Assembly (NCBI RefSeq): GCF_000716715.1
Contig: NZ_JNYJ01000014.1
Location: 124,001 to 188,000 of the forward strand
From: Dactylosporangium aurantiacum
GTDB lineage: Bacteria > Actinomycetota > Actinomycetes > Mycobacteriales > Micromonosporaceae
Length of the DNA stretch: 64,000 nucleotides
Direction: 5' to 3'
Part shown: positions 15,440 to 23,011 of the stretch, piece by piece
Layout: every line of letters begins with the position of its first letter
Numbering within the stretch: the stretch's first letter is position 1
Program-made: the position numbers and the translations under genes
Notes under the pieces: generated by a model
What the model was told of the DNA's origin: nothing
Seen by the model: the letters and a program-made list of their open reading frames with translations, nothing else
Databases searched by the model: none

Positions 15440-16738
15440 CTACGGCGCCGGCGCGGCGGCGCGGGCCGGTGCGCGCGCGCAGCCGTGCCGGACGGCCCAC
15501 CCGGCCAGCACCGCGGCGAGCGCGGCCGGGTAGCCGATCAACTGTCCGGTGTGGACGGTGAGGCCCAGCTCCGGGGCGAACTGGGCGACGTACCCGGCCA
15601 CGGCGACGGCCAGCCACTCGGCCGGCGCGCCGAAGGCGACGAGCATCACCAGCAGCGTCGCGTACCACGGATAGCTCGGTGCGGTGACCAGCAGCGCGCC
15701 GCCGACCATGGTGGCGGCGGCGCGCCACGGCCGGGCGGGGTCGGCCGTGCGCCAGGTCAGCACGGCGAGCCCGGCCAGGACACAGGCGGCGGCCGGGGCG
15801 GTCAGGGCCGCCGGCAGGACGGCGGCGAGCAGCGCGAAGCGGGCACCGTCGGCGTAGCCCTCCTCGTGCAGGTACCCCGGCAGGTAGCCCAGGACGGCGG
15901 GCCCGGCGGCGAGCACGTGCGGCAGGTACACGGTGGCGACCGCGGCCGCGGCGCTCACCGCGACGGCGACCGGGCGGCGGCGCAGCAGCGCCGGCCCGAG
16001 CAGCGCGGGGGTGAGCTTCGTGGCGACGGCGAGGCCGAGCAGCACCCCGCCGGCGACCGCCCGCCGCGTGCCGGGGTGCCCGGCCAGCTGCCAGAGCGCG
16101 GCGGCGGCGAGCCCGGCGGCGACCACGTCGACGTGCGCGTTGTTGCCCGCCTCCAGGGCCACCAGGGGGCACCAGGCCCACAGCACCGCGCGGCGCGGGT
16201 CCCGGCCGAGGCGGCGCAGCGCGTACCAGAGCAGCATCCCGACGACGGCCGCGAACGCCGCCATCGTCAGCTGCATCGGCAGCTCCCGGGCCGTGCCGGG
16301 GGAGACGACCGCGACGGCCGCGAACACGGCCTCGGCGACCGGCGGATAGATCGTCGGCACGTCCGGCCGGTTGATGCGGGTGCAGCCGCTCGGCACGCAC
16401 CAGTTCGCCGTGTCCGGCCACAGGAAGTCGTCGCGCAGCGGCTCCAGCTGCGGCGCGGACGGCGGGTACCGGTACACCTCGACGCCGGCGAGCTGGACCC
16501 GGCCGTCCCAGACGTAGCGGTACATGTCGTCGCTGCTGGTCGGCGGCTGGCGGGCGGCCACCAGGGGCAGCAGGACACCACCGGCGGCGATCAGCGCGAA
16601 CGCGGCGCGGCGGTCCAGCCGCAGCACCTGCCATGCGCCGAGCCCGAACGGCAGCCAGGCCAGCAGGTACCAGCGGCCGGGCAGCAGCAGCGCGGCGGCG
16701 GTCGCGGCGAGGCAGCCGGCCGCGGCGGCGCGCCGCAT
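15440..16738 (-). CDS. Polytopic mannosyltransferase-like glycosyltransferase (GT87/GT-C type)
   Basis: 432 residues with about ten membrane helices. Polyprenyl-phosphate-sugar-dependent GT-C enzymes carry an acidic pair in the first extracytoplasmic loop; here the loop reads QPPTSSDDMYRYVWDGRVQ. It should transfer mannose or another sugar from a lipid-linked donor on the outer face of the membrane. The start ATG 16738 shares a base with the upstream gene's stop (TGATG), so translation is coupled. It is the last gene of the six-gene operon. Confidence 0.78.
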   Translation of the reverse strand: MRRAAAAGCLAATAAALLLPGRWYLLAWLPFGLGAWQVLRLDRRAAFALIAAGGVLLPLVAARQPPTSSDDMYRYVWDGRVQLAGVEVYRYPPSAPQLEPLRDDFLWPDTANWCVPSGCTRINRPDVPTIYPPVAEAVFAAVAVVSPGTARELPMQLTMAAFAAVVGMLLWYALRRLGRDPRRAVLWAWCPLVALEAGNNAHVDVVAAGLAAAALWQLAGHPGTRRAVAGGVLLGLAVATKLTPALLGPALLRRRPVAVAVSAAAAVATVYLPHVLAAGPAVLGYLPGYLHEEGYADGARFALLAAVLPAALTAPAAACVLAGLAVLTWRTADPARPWRAAATMVGGALLVTAPSYPWYATLLVMLVAFGAPAEWLAVAVAGYVAQFAPELGLTVHTGQLIGYPAALAAVLAGWAVRHGCARAPARAAAPAP

Positions 16739-17157
16739 CACCGGCCCTCCCCGGCACGGCCGCGCCGCACGCGCAGCGCCGCCCACAGCGCCGCCACGAG
16801 CCACACCACGGCGAGCACCCACAGCAGGCCGGGCCCGTAGGCGCGGGGAAACGCCGACGGGTTGCCGGCGACGCGGCCCGCGCCGATCACGAACGGCAGC
16901 GCCACCACGCTCACCACGGCGCTGACCGCCAGCGCGGCCTGGACCGGCAGCCGGACCGCCGGCGGCACGAACCGGGCGGTCAGCGCGCCGGCGGCCAGGA
17001 CCAGCGGCAGCGCCACGAAGTCGTGGGCGGCGACCCCGGCGGCGAGGAACACGATCCGGCCGGCGACCTCGCCGGGCTGCTCGGTGAGCCAGCCGTGCAG
17101 GCCGTAGCCGAGCAGCGCCAGCCCGGCGGCGGCCAGGACGACCCGGGCCGCGGTCAC
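16738..17157 (-). CDS. Small multi-spanning membrane protein of unknown function
   Basis: 139 residues with four predicted membrane helices (VVLAAAGLALLGYGLHGWL at the N-terminus, then three more) and a basic C-terminus (RVRRGRAGEGR). GTG 17157 is chosen because it overlaps the upstream stop as GTGA and gives a helix directly after the start. No family is recognised. Position suggests a partner of the oxidoreductase encoded just upstream or of the downstream mannosyltransferase. Confidence 0.72.
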   Translation of the reverse strand: MTAARVVLAAAGLALLGYGLHGWLTEQPGEVAGRIVFLAAGVAAHDFVALPLVLAAGALTARFVPPAVRLPVQAALAVSAVVSVVALPFVIGAGRVAGNPSAFPRAYGPGLLWVLAVVWLVAALWAALRVRRGRAGEGR

Positions 17158-18317
17158 CGGGGACCCACCGTGAGCGCGGCGACCCACTTCGTCTGCAGGA
17201 CACCGGGGCGGTTGGGGGCGATGAGCCGGCACGGGTAGCCGTGGTCGAGGTGCAGCGGCGCGCCGCCGATCCGCAGCGCGAGCAGCGTCAGCGGGTCGCG
17301 GGCCACGGCCGCCTCCAGCACCGAGGTGCGGTACGGGCCGGACGCCTCCAGCGACTCGACGGTGACCGGCAGGTCGAGCCCGTCGGCGCCGGCGAGGCGC
17401 AGCAGGTCGGCGACGCGCACGCCCTGCCAGGACGCCCCGGCGCTCCAGCCCTCGACGCAGCTGATCGGCAGGTCGGCCGTCACCTGCGGCAGGGCCGTAA
17501 GGTCGGCGAGGCTCAGCGTGTGCCGGCCGCCCGGTCCGGTGAGGACCAGCCGGTAGGTGCCGTCGGCGCGGGCCACGCCGGCGGCCGCGGCGGTCTTGTT
17601 CACCGGTACGCCCTGCGGGCCGATCCCCGGCACCCGCGGGGCGAGGACGGAAAGGTGCCGCAGCGGCCGGACGGTCTGCCCGGCGGTCGCGACCGTGACC
17701 ACCCCGGCGGCCGAGCCGGCGAGGGCGAGCACGCCCCGGCGCGTCCAGCCGCCCGGCGCCGGCGCGACGGGGTCCGGCGCCTCGGGGTCCGGCGCCGCCC
17801 GTCGCAGCAGCGGCAGCTTGGCCGCGACGTGCAGCAGCAGGGCACCGGCGAGCAGCCACGCGGTCCAGTAGTGCGCGCCGAGGAAGCCGAACGGCATCGC
17901 GGAGTACCAGTAGGCGATGTTCAGCAGGCCGGTGACCAGCTCGAACACGGCGGCGGCGGACAGCAGCGCGACCGCGGCCCGCTCCAGGGCGTGCGACAGG
18001 CCGCGCACCGCCGGCCAGGCGAACAGCCGCGGGTACACCGACCAGATCTTGGCGGTGAGCAGGGGCAGGCAGGCCAGGCCGGTGGCGACGTGCAGGCCCT
18101 GCGTGACGCGGTACAGCTGCACCGGGCGGGCCGGCCAGTGGAACCAGCCCGGCGGGTGCTGGATGGCGTGGCTGAGCAGGCCGGTGCCGAAGCAGACGGT
18201 GAACGCCGCGGCCAGCCACAGCCCGAGGTGCGCGGTCAGCCGGGTCGAGCGGGCGGTGGCGGTGAACCGGTCCTGCACCGTGCGCACCACGGTCAGCGGG
18301 CGAGCTGGGCGAACCAT
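17154..18317 (-). CDS. Membrane-fused molybdopterin oxidoreductase (cytochrome-b-like domain plus sulfite-oxidase fold)
   Basis: 387 residues. The first 180 residues hold about four membrane helices with histidines in or near them (GTGLLSHAIQHPP, TQGLHVATGLACLPL, HYWTAWLLAGALLLHVAAK), like haem-b cytochromes of the b561/YedZ kind. A further hydrophobic segment after an RR (TRRGVLALAGSAAG) leads to an external domain of the molybdopterin-binding sulfite-oxidase fold: ISCVEGWSAG with Cys287 as likely molybdenum ligand, then HGYPCRLIAPNRPGVLQTKW. It resembles MsrP and MsrQ fused in one chain. Role unknown; it sits in a glycosyltransferase operon and overlaps the methyltransferase gene by 25 bp. 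Confidence 0.82.
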   Translation of the reverse strand: MVRPARPLTVVRTVQDRFTATARSTRLTAHLGLWLAAAFTVCFGTGLLSHAIQHPPGWFHWPARPVQLYRVTQGLHVATGLACLPLLTAKIWSVYPRLFAWPAVRGLSHALERAAVALLSAAAVFELVTGLLNIAYWYSAMPFGFLGAHYWTAWLLAGALLLHVAAKLPLLRRAAPDPEAPDPVAPAPGGWTRRGVLALAGSAAGVVTVATAGQTVRPLRHLSVLAPRVPGIGPQGVPVNKTAAAAGVARADGTYRLVLTGPGGRHTLSLADLTALPQVTADLPISCVEGWSAGASWQGVRVADLLRLAGADGLDLPVTVESLEASGPYRTSVLEAAVARDPLTLLALRIGGAPLHLDHGYPCRLIAPNRPGVLQTKWVAALTVGPR

Positions 18318-18937
18318 CGGCCGGCCTCCGTCCAGGACTCGACGAGCCGCAGCGCGGCCCGGGCCGCGACCGCGGCGGCGGCGTCCGCGCCGACGAACGC
18401 CCACGGGAACGGGGTGCTGGTGCGCCCGGGACCGGCCAGTGCCAGCCGCCCCCGCCACGTGCCGGCGCCGGGTGGGTCGAGCTCGACCAGGACCGTGCCG
18501 TCCGGCGCCAGCAGCGCCCGGCAGCGGCGCAGCAGCAGCTCCGGGTCGCCGCCGATGCCGATGTTGCCGTCGGCGAGCAGCGCGTGGTCCCAGCGGCCCT
18601 CGTCGGGCAGCGGCGCGAACAGGTCCTGGTGCGCGACCGGGGCCCCGTGCCGGCGGGCCAGCCGGACCGCCTGCGCGCTGGCGTCCACCCCGAGGACGCG
18701 GCGGCCGGCCGCGGCGAGCGCCCGGGTGAGCCGGCCCGGTCCGCAGCCGAGGTCGAGGGTGGCGCCCGGGCACCGCTCCAGCAGCGTGTCGTCGCCCGGG
18801 AGCAGGCCCTCGCACCAGGCGACCGGGTCGACCGGGCGGACGTCGGTGCCGTGCCGGTCGACGAGGCGCAGCCGGGCCGGTTCGCCGCGGGCGGCGCGGC
18901 GCAGCGCCGCACCGTAGACGACGGCCGGGGCGGTCAC
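18293..18937 (-). CDS. Class I SAM-dependent methyltransferase
   Basis: 214 residues from GTG 18937. The SAM-binding motif I is TLDLGCGPGRLTRAL (about 60-75), followed by VLGVDASAQAVRLAR and a DHALLADGNIGIGGDPELLL segment in place of the common motif II. No membrane segment is present. The substrate is unknown; from context it could modify a sugar or lipid intermediate. It overlaps both neighbours (GTGA with the upstream gene, 25 bp with the downstream one), so it belongs to the same translation-coupled operon. Confidence 0.83.
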   Translation of the reverse strand: MTAPAVVYGAALRRAARGEPARLRLVDRHGTDVRPVDPVAWCEGLLPGDDTLLERCPGATLDLGCGPGRLTRALAAAGRRVLGVDASAQAVRLARRHGAPVAHQDLFAPLPDEGRWDHALLADGNIGIGGDPELLLRRCRALLAPDGTVLVELDPPGAGTWRGRLALAGPGRTSTPFPWAFVGADAAAAVAARAALRLVESWTEAGRWFAQLAR

Positions 18938-19596
18938 CGCGCCGCTCCGGCGGGCAGGCCGGCGACGAGCCGGGCGAAACGGCCACCCGGGCCGGCGGCC
19001 GCGACGGCGATCGCGTCGGCGACGGTGTCCACGTCGCGCAGCGTCGCGGTCCTCGCCACGGACAGGCCGTGCCCGCGCAGCGCGGTGAGCGTGTCCGCGC
19101 CGGTGCGGGCGGTCGACATCGGCACGCCGGCGACCGCGGCCCCGGCGCGCGGGTCACGCAGCCCGAGCAGCCACCAGCCGCCGTCCCTGGCCGGGCCGAG
19201 GACCGCGTCCGCGCCGTCCAGCCGCGCGGCGGCGGCGCCGAGATGGGCCGGCGTCAGCTGCGGGGTGTCCATGCCGACGAGCAGCGACGCGACGCCGGGC
19301 AGCGCGGTGTCCAGGTACGCGGCGGCGATCCGCTCGCCGAGCGGCCCGCCGCGCTGGCCGGCCAGGCGCCAGCCGGGCGGCACGACCGGCCGCCCGGCGG
19401 CGCCGTCCGGCTGGTCGAGCACGAGCGTGCGGGCCACGGCCGGCGTCGCGGTGAGCGCGTCGACGGTGTCGGCGAGGGCGGCCGCGGCCACCCCCGCCGC
19501 CTGCTCGAACGTCCACGGTGGACAGAGCCGGGTCTTCACCCGGCCCGGCACGGGCGCCTTGGCGAGCAGCAGCAGCTGCACCGGCGGCGCGCTCAC
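18934..19596 (-). CDS. DUF2064 / TIGR04282-type glycosyltransferase-like protein
   Basis: 220 residues from GTG 19596. It begins VQLLLLAKAPVPGRVKTRLC, the signature of the DUF2064 family, a nucleotidyl- or glycosyl-transferase fold related to GT-A. Further family motifs are GPLGERIAAA, LLVGMDTPQLTPAHL and GPARDGGWWLLGLR. The enzymatic activity of the family is not established. Members are commonly encoded beside a GT2 gene, as here. Both ends overlap neighbours by four bases (GTGA). Confidence 0.82.
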   Translation of the reverse strand: MSAPPVQLLLLAKAPVPGRVKTRLCPPWTFEQAAGVAAAALADTVDALTATPAVARTLVLDQPDGAAGRPVVPPGWRLAGQRGGPLGERIAAAYLDTALPGVASLLVGMDTPQLTPAHLGAAAARLDGADAVLGPARDGGWWLLGLRDPRAGAAVAGVPMSTARTGADTLTALRGHGLSVARTATLRDVDTVADAIAVAAAGPGGRFARLVAGLPAGAAR

Positions 19597-20246
19597 CGGG
19601 CCAGCACCCGGCTCATGTCGCGCACGGCACGCAGCGTGCCGGCGACGGTGCCGGTGACCTTCGACCGGCCGCCGGCCGCGCGGGGCGCGTAGTCGACGTC
19701 GACCTCGGCGACGCGCCAGCCCGCGGCGGCGGCCCGCACCACCATCTCGAGGGGGTAGCCGAAGCGCCGGTCGGTCAGGTCCAGGGCGAGCAGCGCCTCG
19801 CGGCGGGCCGCCCGCATCGGCCCGAGGTCGTGCACCGGCACGCCGGCGGTGCGGCGCAGCCGCCAGGCCACCACGGCGTTGCCGGCCCGGCCGTGCAGCG
19901 GCCAGGCGCCGCGGGTGGTCGGCCGGCGCCGGCCGAGGAGCAGGTCGGCGTCGCCGCCGGCGACGGGCCCGGCGACCCGGGGCAGCTGGCGCGGGTCGAA
20001 CGAGCCGTCGGCGTCCATGAAGCACACGACGTCCGCGGTCGCGGCCCGCAGCCCGGCGTGCGCCGCGGCGCCGAACCCGCGCGGGGCCGCGGTGACGACC
20101 GTCGCGCCGTGCGCGGCGGCGATCTCGGCGGAGCCGTCGGTCGAGCCGTTGTCGGCGACGATCGGGTGGTAGCCGGCCGGCATCCGGGCCAGCACCCAGG
20201 GCAGGGCGGCGGCCTCGTTGAGGCAGGGCAGAACGACATCTGGCAC
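19593..20246 (-). CDS. GT2-family glycosyltransferase (polyprenyl-phosphate sugar synthase type)
   Basis: 217 residues, GT-A fold: VVLPCLNEAAALPWVL at the N-terminus, DNGSTDGS for nucleotide-sugar binding, FMDADGSFD as the metal-binding DXD region, and GYPLEMVVRAAAAGWRVAEV near the C-terminus. It has no membrane helix, as in dolichol-/polyprenyl-phosphate mannosyltransferases, and may make the lipid-linked sugar used by the GT-C enzyme at the operon's end. It is the first gene of the operon and shares its upstream region with the divergent epimerase gene. Confidence 0.85.
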   Translation of the reverse strand: MPDVVLPCLNEAAALPWVLARMPAGYHPIVADNGSTDGSAEIAAAHGATVVTAAPRGFGAAAHAGLRAATADVVCFMDADGSFDPRQLPRVAGPVAGGDADLLLGRRRPTTRGAWPLHGRAGNAVVAWRLRRTAGVPVHDLGPMRAARREALLALDLTDRRFGYPLEMVVRAAAAGWRVAEVDVDYAPRAAGGRSKVTGTVAGTLRAVRDMSRVLAR

Positions 20247-20264
20247 GTTCCGGACGCTACGCGT

Positions 20265-20282
20265 GATCTTGCGAGCAAGATC
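20265..20282. promoter_or_regulatory. Operator-like palindrome GATCTTGC-GA-GCAAGATC
   Basis: Perfect 8-bp arms around a 2-nt centre, 19 bp upstream of the GT2 start and between two divergent glycan genes. It is strikingly AT-rich for this genome. A regulator bound here could control both transcripts. Confidence 0.5.
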
Positions 20283-20318
20283 TTACGAGCCGCGAACCAA
20301 CCATTACGAGGTGCGAAC
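20283..20318. repeat. Two direct repeats TTACGAGNNGCGAAC with 21-bp period
   Basis: Copies start at 20283 and 20304, exactly two DNA turns apart, so a protein would bind the same face twice. They adjoin the palindrome at 20265-20282 and lie 42 bp before the epimerase start, the placement of tandem activator boxes near a -35 region. Confidence 0.5.
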
Positions 20319-20359
20319 GTGGCCGGTCGCGGCGGTCCGGGCGCTCCTACGTTGAGCCC

Positions 20360-21415
20360 ATGCGCATCCTCGTCACCGGCGGCGCCGGGTTCATCGGCCG
20401 GCACGTCGTCAACGCCCTGCACGCCGCCGGCCACGACACCGTCGTGCTCGACAGCCTGCACCCCGCCGCGCACGCCGGCGGCGGCCCGGTCCCCGACGGC
20501 GTCGTGCGGGCCGACGTCCGCGACGCCGGCGCGGTCGCCGCCGCCCTCCGCTCGGTCGACGTCGTCGTGCACCAGGCCGCGATGGTCGGCATGGGCGTCG
20601 ACCTGGCGGACCTGCCCGACTACGTCGGCTGCAACGACCTGGGCACCGCCGTGCTGCTCGCCGGCATGGCCCGGGCCGGGGTGCGCCGGCTGGTGCTGGC
20701 CAGCTCGATGGTCGTCTACGGCGAGGGCGCCTACAGCTGCCCGCGGCACGGGGCCGTCGAACCCGCCCCGCGCCGCCGCGCCGACCTGGACGCCGGCCGG
20801 TTCGACCCGCCGTGCCCCGCCTGCGGCGCCACGCTGGTGCCGGGCGAGGTCGGCGAGGCCGCGCCGGTGCGCCCCCGCAGCGTGTACGCCGCGACGAAGA
20901 CCGCGCAGGAGCACCTCGCCGCAGCGTGGGCGGCCGCCTGCGACGGGGGTGTCGTCGCGCTGCGATACCACAACGTGTACGGCCCCGGCATGCCCCGCGA
21001 CACGCCGTACAGCGGCGTCGCGGCCATCTTCCGCTCCGCGCTGGAGGCCGGCCGGGCGCCCCGCGTCTTCGAGGACGGTGCCCAGCGCCGCGACTTCGTC
21101 CACGTCGAGGACGTCGCCCACGCCAACGTCCTCGCCGCCGGCGCGACCGCCGGGCCCGGCTTCCGGCCGTACAACGTCGCCTCCGGCCACCCGATCACCA
21201 TCGCCACCATGGCCGCCACCCTCGCCGAGGCGATGGGCGGCCCGGCGCCCGTCATCACCGGCGAGCACCGGGCCGGCGACGTCCGGCACATCGTCGCCGC
21301 CGCCGGCCTCGCCCGCCGCGACCTCGGCTTCGAGGCCCGCATCCACCCGTCGGCCGGCCTGCGCGCCCTGGCGACGGCGCCCCTGCGCCCCGCCGCGCCG
21401 GCCGCCGCGCGGTGA
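20360..21415 (+). CDS. NAD-dependent sugar epimerase/dehydratase (extended SDR)
   Basis: 351 residues from ATG 20360. N-terminal GGAGFIGRHV binds NAD. The catalytic set is a Ser in LASSMVVYGEG plus YAATK (Tyr-x-x-x-Lys), with the substrate side reading RYHNVYGPGMPR. An insert holds four cysteines (SCPRHG ... CPACG), which may bind zinc. It should interconvert or dehydrate a nucleotide sugar in the cytosol. Divergent transcription from the GT2-led operon suggests it supplies that pathway's sugar donor. A hairpin follows its stop. Confidence 0.88.
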   Translation: MRILVTGGAGFIGRHVVNALHAAGHDTVVLDSLHPAAHAGGGPVPDGVVRADVRDAGAVAAALRSVDVVVHQAAMVGMGVDLADLPDYVGCNDLGTAVLLAGMARAGVRRLVLASSMVVYGEGAYSCPRHGAVEPAPRRRADLDAGRFDPPCPACGATLVPGEVGEAAPVRPRSVYAATKTAQEHLAAAWAAACDGGVVALRYHNVYGPGMPRDTPYSGVAAIFRSALEAGRAPRVFEDGAQRRDFVHVEDVAHANVLAAGATAGPGFRPYNVASGHPITIATMAATLAEAMGGPAPVITGEHRAGDVRHIVAAAGLARRDLGFEARIHPSAGLRALATAPLRPAAPAAAR

Positions 21416-21447
21416 CCCGCGACGGTCCGCCGCGCCCCGTGGGCATC

Positions 21448-21476
21448 GCCGGCGTCGCTACCGTTGCGGCGCCGGC
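21448..21476. terminator. Bidirectional terminator hairpin between convergent genes
   Basis: An 11-bp stem with one G-T pair (GCCGGCGTCGC / GCGGCGCCGGC) and a 7-nt loop lies between the epimerase stop and the MFS gene, covering the last codons of the latter. It can serve both strands. Confidence 0.5.
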
Positions 21477-22903
21477 ACGCGCGGCAGCAGGGCCGCCACG
21501 AGCAGGCCGATGACGGCGATGACGACCAGGACCGTCAGTGACGCGGCGTACGGCTGGCGGCCGGGCTGCGAGGCGGCCACGATCACCGAGCCGACCAGGG
21601 CGGTGCCCAGCGACGAGCCGAGGTTGGACACGGCGCGGGACAGGCCGGAGATGTCGCCCTGGTCGCGGTCGGGGAACGCGGACTGCACCAGGTTCACCGA
21701 GGCGGTGAGCATGGCGCCCAGGCCGACGCCGGCGACCAGCAGGCCCGGGGCGGTGCGCCACGCGCCGGTGCCGGTGGCGGCCAGGACGAGCAGCGTGACG
21801 GTGCCGAGCACGGTGAGGACGAAACCGCCGACGATCAGGGTGCGCTGGGTGCGCCGGCGGGCGAACCGCTCGGCGGCGGCCGAGGAGGCCAGGATGCCGA
21901 CCGTGGCCGGGGTGAGCGCCAGGCCGGTCATGACGGCGCTGTAGCCGAGCGCCTCCTGCAGGTAGACCGCGGTGACGAAGAACGTGCCCTGCATGACGAG
22001 CCACTGCACCGCCTGCGTGCCCAGCCCCAGGTTCGCCGCCCGGTCGCCGAACATGCGCAGGTGGATCAGCGGCGTGCGGCCGGCGCGTTCGGTGCGGCGC
22101 AGGTGCAGCACGAACAGGGCGAGGGCCAGCGCGCCCAGGGCGAGCGACAGCCAGACCGGGGAGATGCCACCCTCGGCGATGAGGACGTGCCCGGCGACGG
22201 CGAAGTCGGTGCGGGCGCCGCGCCAGCCGTACGTGGTCGACTGCAGCACGCCGAGCACGACGAACATCAGGCCGACCGCGGACAGCACCGCGCCCGTCAC
22301 GTCGAAGCGCGGCCGCGGGTCGGGGCGGGCGGGGTCGGGCAGCCGGCGGACCAGCACGACGATCCAGCCGATGACGAGCACCTGCAGCAGGAACGACGCC
22401 CGCCAGGTGATGAGCGAGGTGATCAGGCCGCCGATGAGCGGGCCGGTGGCCGCGCCGAGCGCACCGGCGCCGCTCACGATGCCGAAGTACTTCGCGCGCA
22501 CGGCGAGGTCCGGCGACGCGACCGTGATCAGGATGTAGATCGGCGGGATCATGAGGGCCGAGCCGACGCCCTCCAGCAGGGCGTTGCCGAGCAGCATCAG
22601 GCCCAGCCCGGGCGCGACCGCGGCGAGGAGGGCGCCGGCGCCGTACAGCAGCAGGCCGGCGACCAGGCACCGCTTGCGCCCCCACACGTCGGTGAGCTTG
22701 CTGCCCGGGATCATCAGCGCGGCCATGGTGAGCGTGAACAGCGTGATGGTCGTCTGCACGCCGAAGACCGTGGTGTGCAGGTCGTGCGCCATCGGCGTGA
22801 TGGCGACGTTCATGGCGGTGCCGGCGTAGCTGCAGATGAACTGGGCCAGTGCGAGGGGCAGGATCATCGCCCGGGCGGCGTCCGGCGGCCGGCTGGTAGG
22901 CAC
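21458..22903 (-). CDS. MFS drug/metabolite exporter (DHA2-like, 14-helix type)
   Basis: 481 residues from GTG 22903. Fourteen hydrophobic segments can be counted. The MFS loop 2-3 signature is GSKLTDVWGRKRCLV, and motif C-like GPLIGGLITSLITW marks antiporter helix 5. Members expel drugs or metabolites in exchange for protons. An internal ATG at 22867 is possible but would leave almost no residues before helix 1. No regulator is adjacent; it converges on the epimerase gene and is divergent from the DUF2334 lipoprotein gene. Confidence 0.87.
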   Translation of the reverse strand: MPTSRPPDAARAMILPLALAQFICSYAGTAMNVAITPMAHDLHTTVFGVQTTITLFTLTMAALMIPGSKLTDVWGRKRCLVAGLLLYGAGALLAAVAPGLGLMLLGNALLEGVGSALMIPPIYILITVASPDLAVRAKYFGIVSGAGALGAATGPLIGGLITSLITWRASFLLQVLVIGWIVVLVRRLPDPARPDPRPRFDVTGAVLSAVGLMFVVLGVLQSTTYGWRGARTDFAVAGHVLIAEGGISPVWLSLALGALALALFVLHLRRTERAGRTPLIHLRMFGDRAANLGLGTQAVQWLVMQGTFFVTAVYLQEALGYSAVMTGLALTPATVGILASSAAAERFARRRTQRTLIVGGFVLTVLGTVTLLVLAATGTGAWRTAPGLLVAGVGLGAMLTASVNLVQSAFPDRDQGDISGLSRAVSNLGSSLGTALVGSVIVAASQPGRQPYAASLTVLVVIAVIGLLVAALLPRVPAPQR

Positions 22904-23011
22904 CTGGCGATAATGGCCGCGCGGCACCGCGGGCACACCATCCGCGCCGGATGAGCCCGGCCGCCGGCGGGTTCGCCGGATCGGCGCCCACGGCCGGGCC
23001 GGGCAACTACC

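Noticed and set aside
15440..21415. Horizontally acquired island
   Set aside because: GC content and codon use match the rest of the window, and no integrase, tRNA or flanking repeat is visible.
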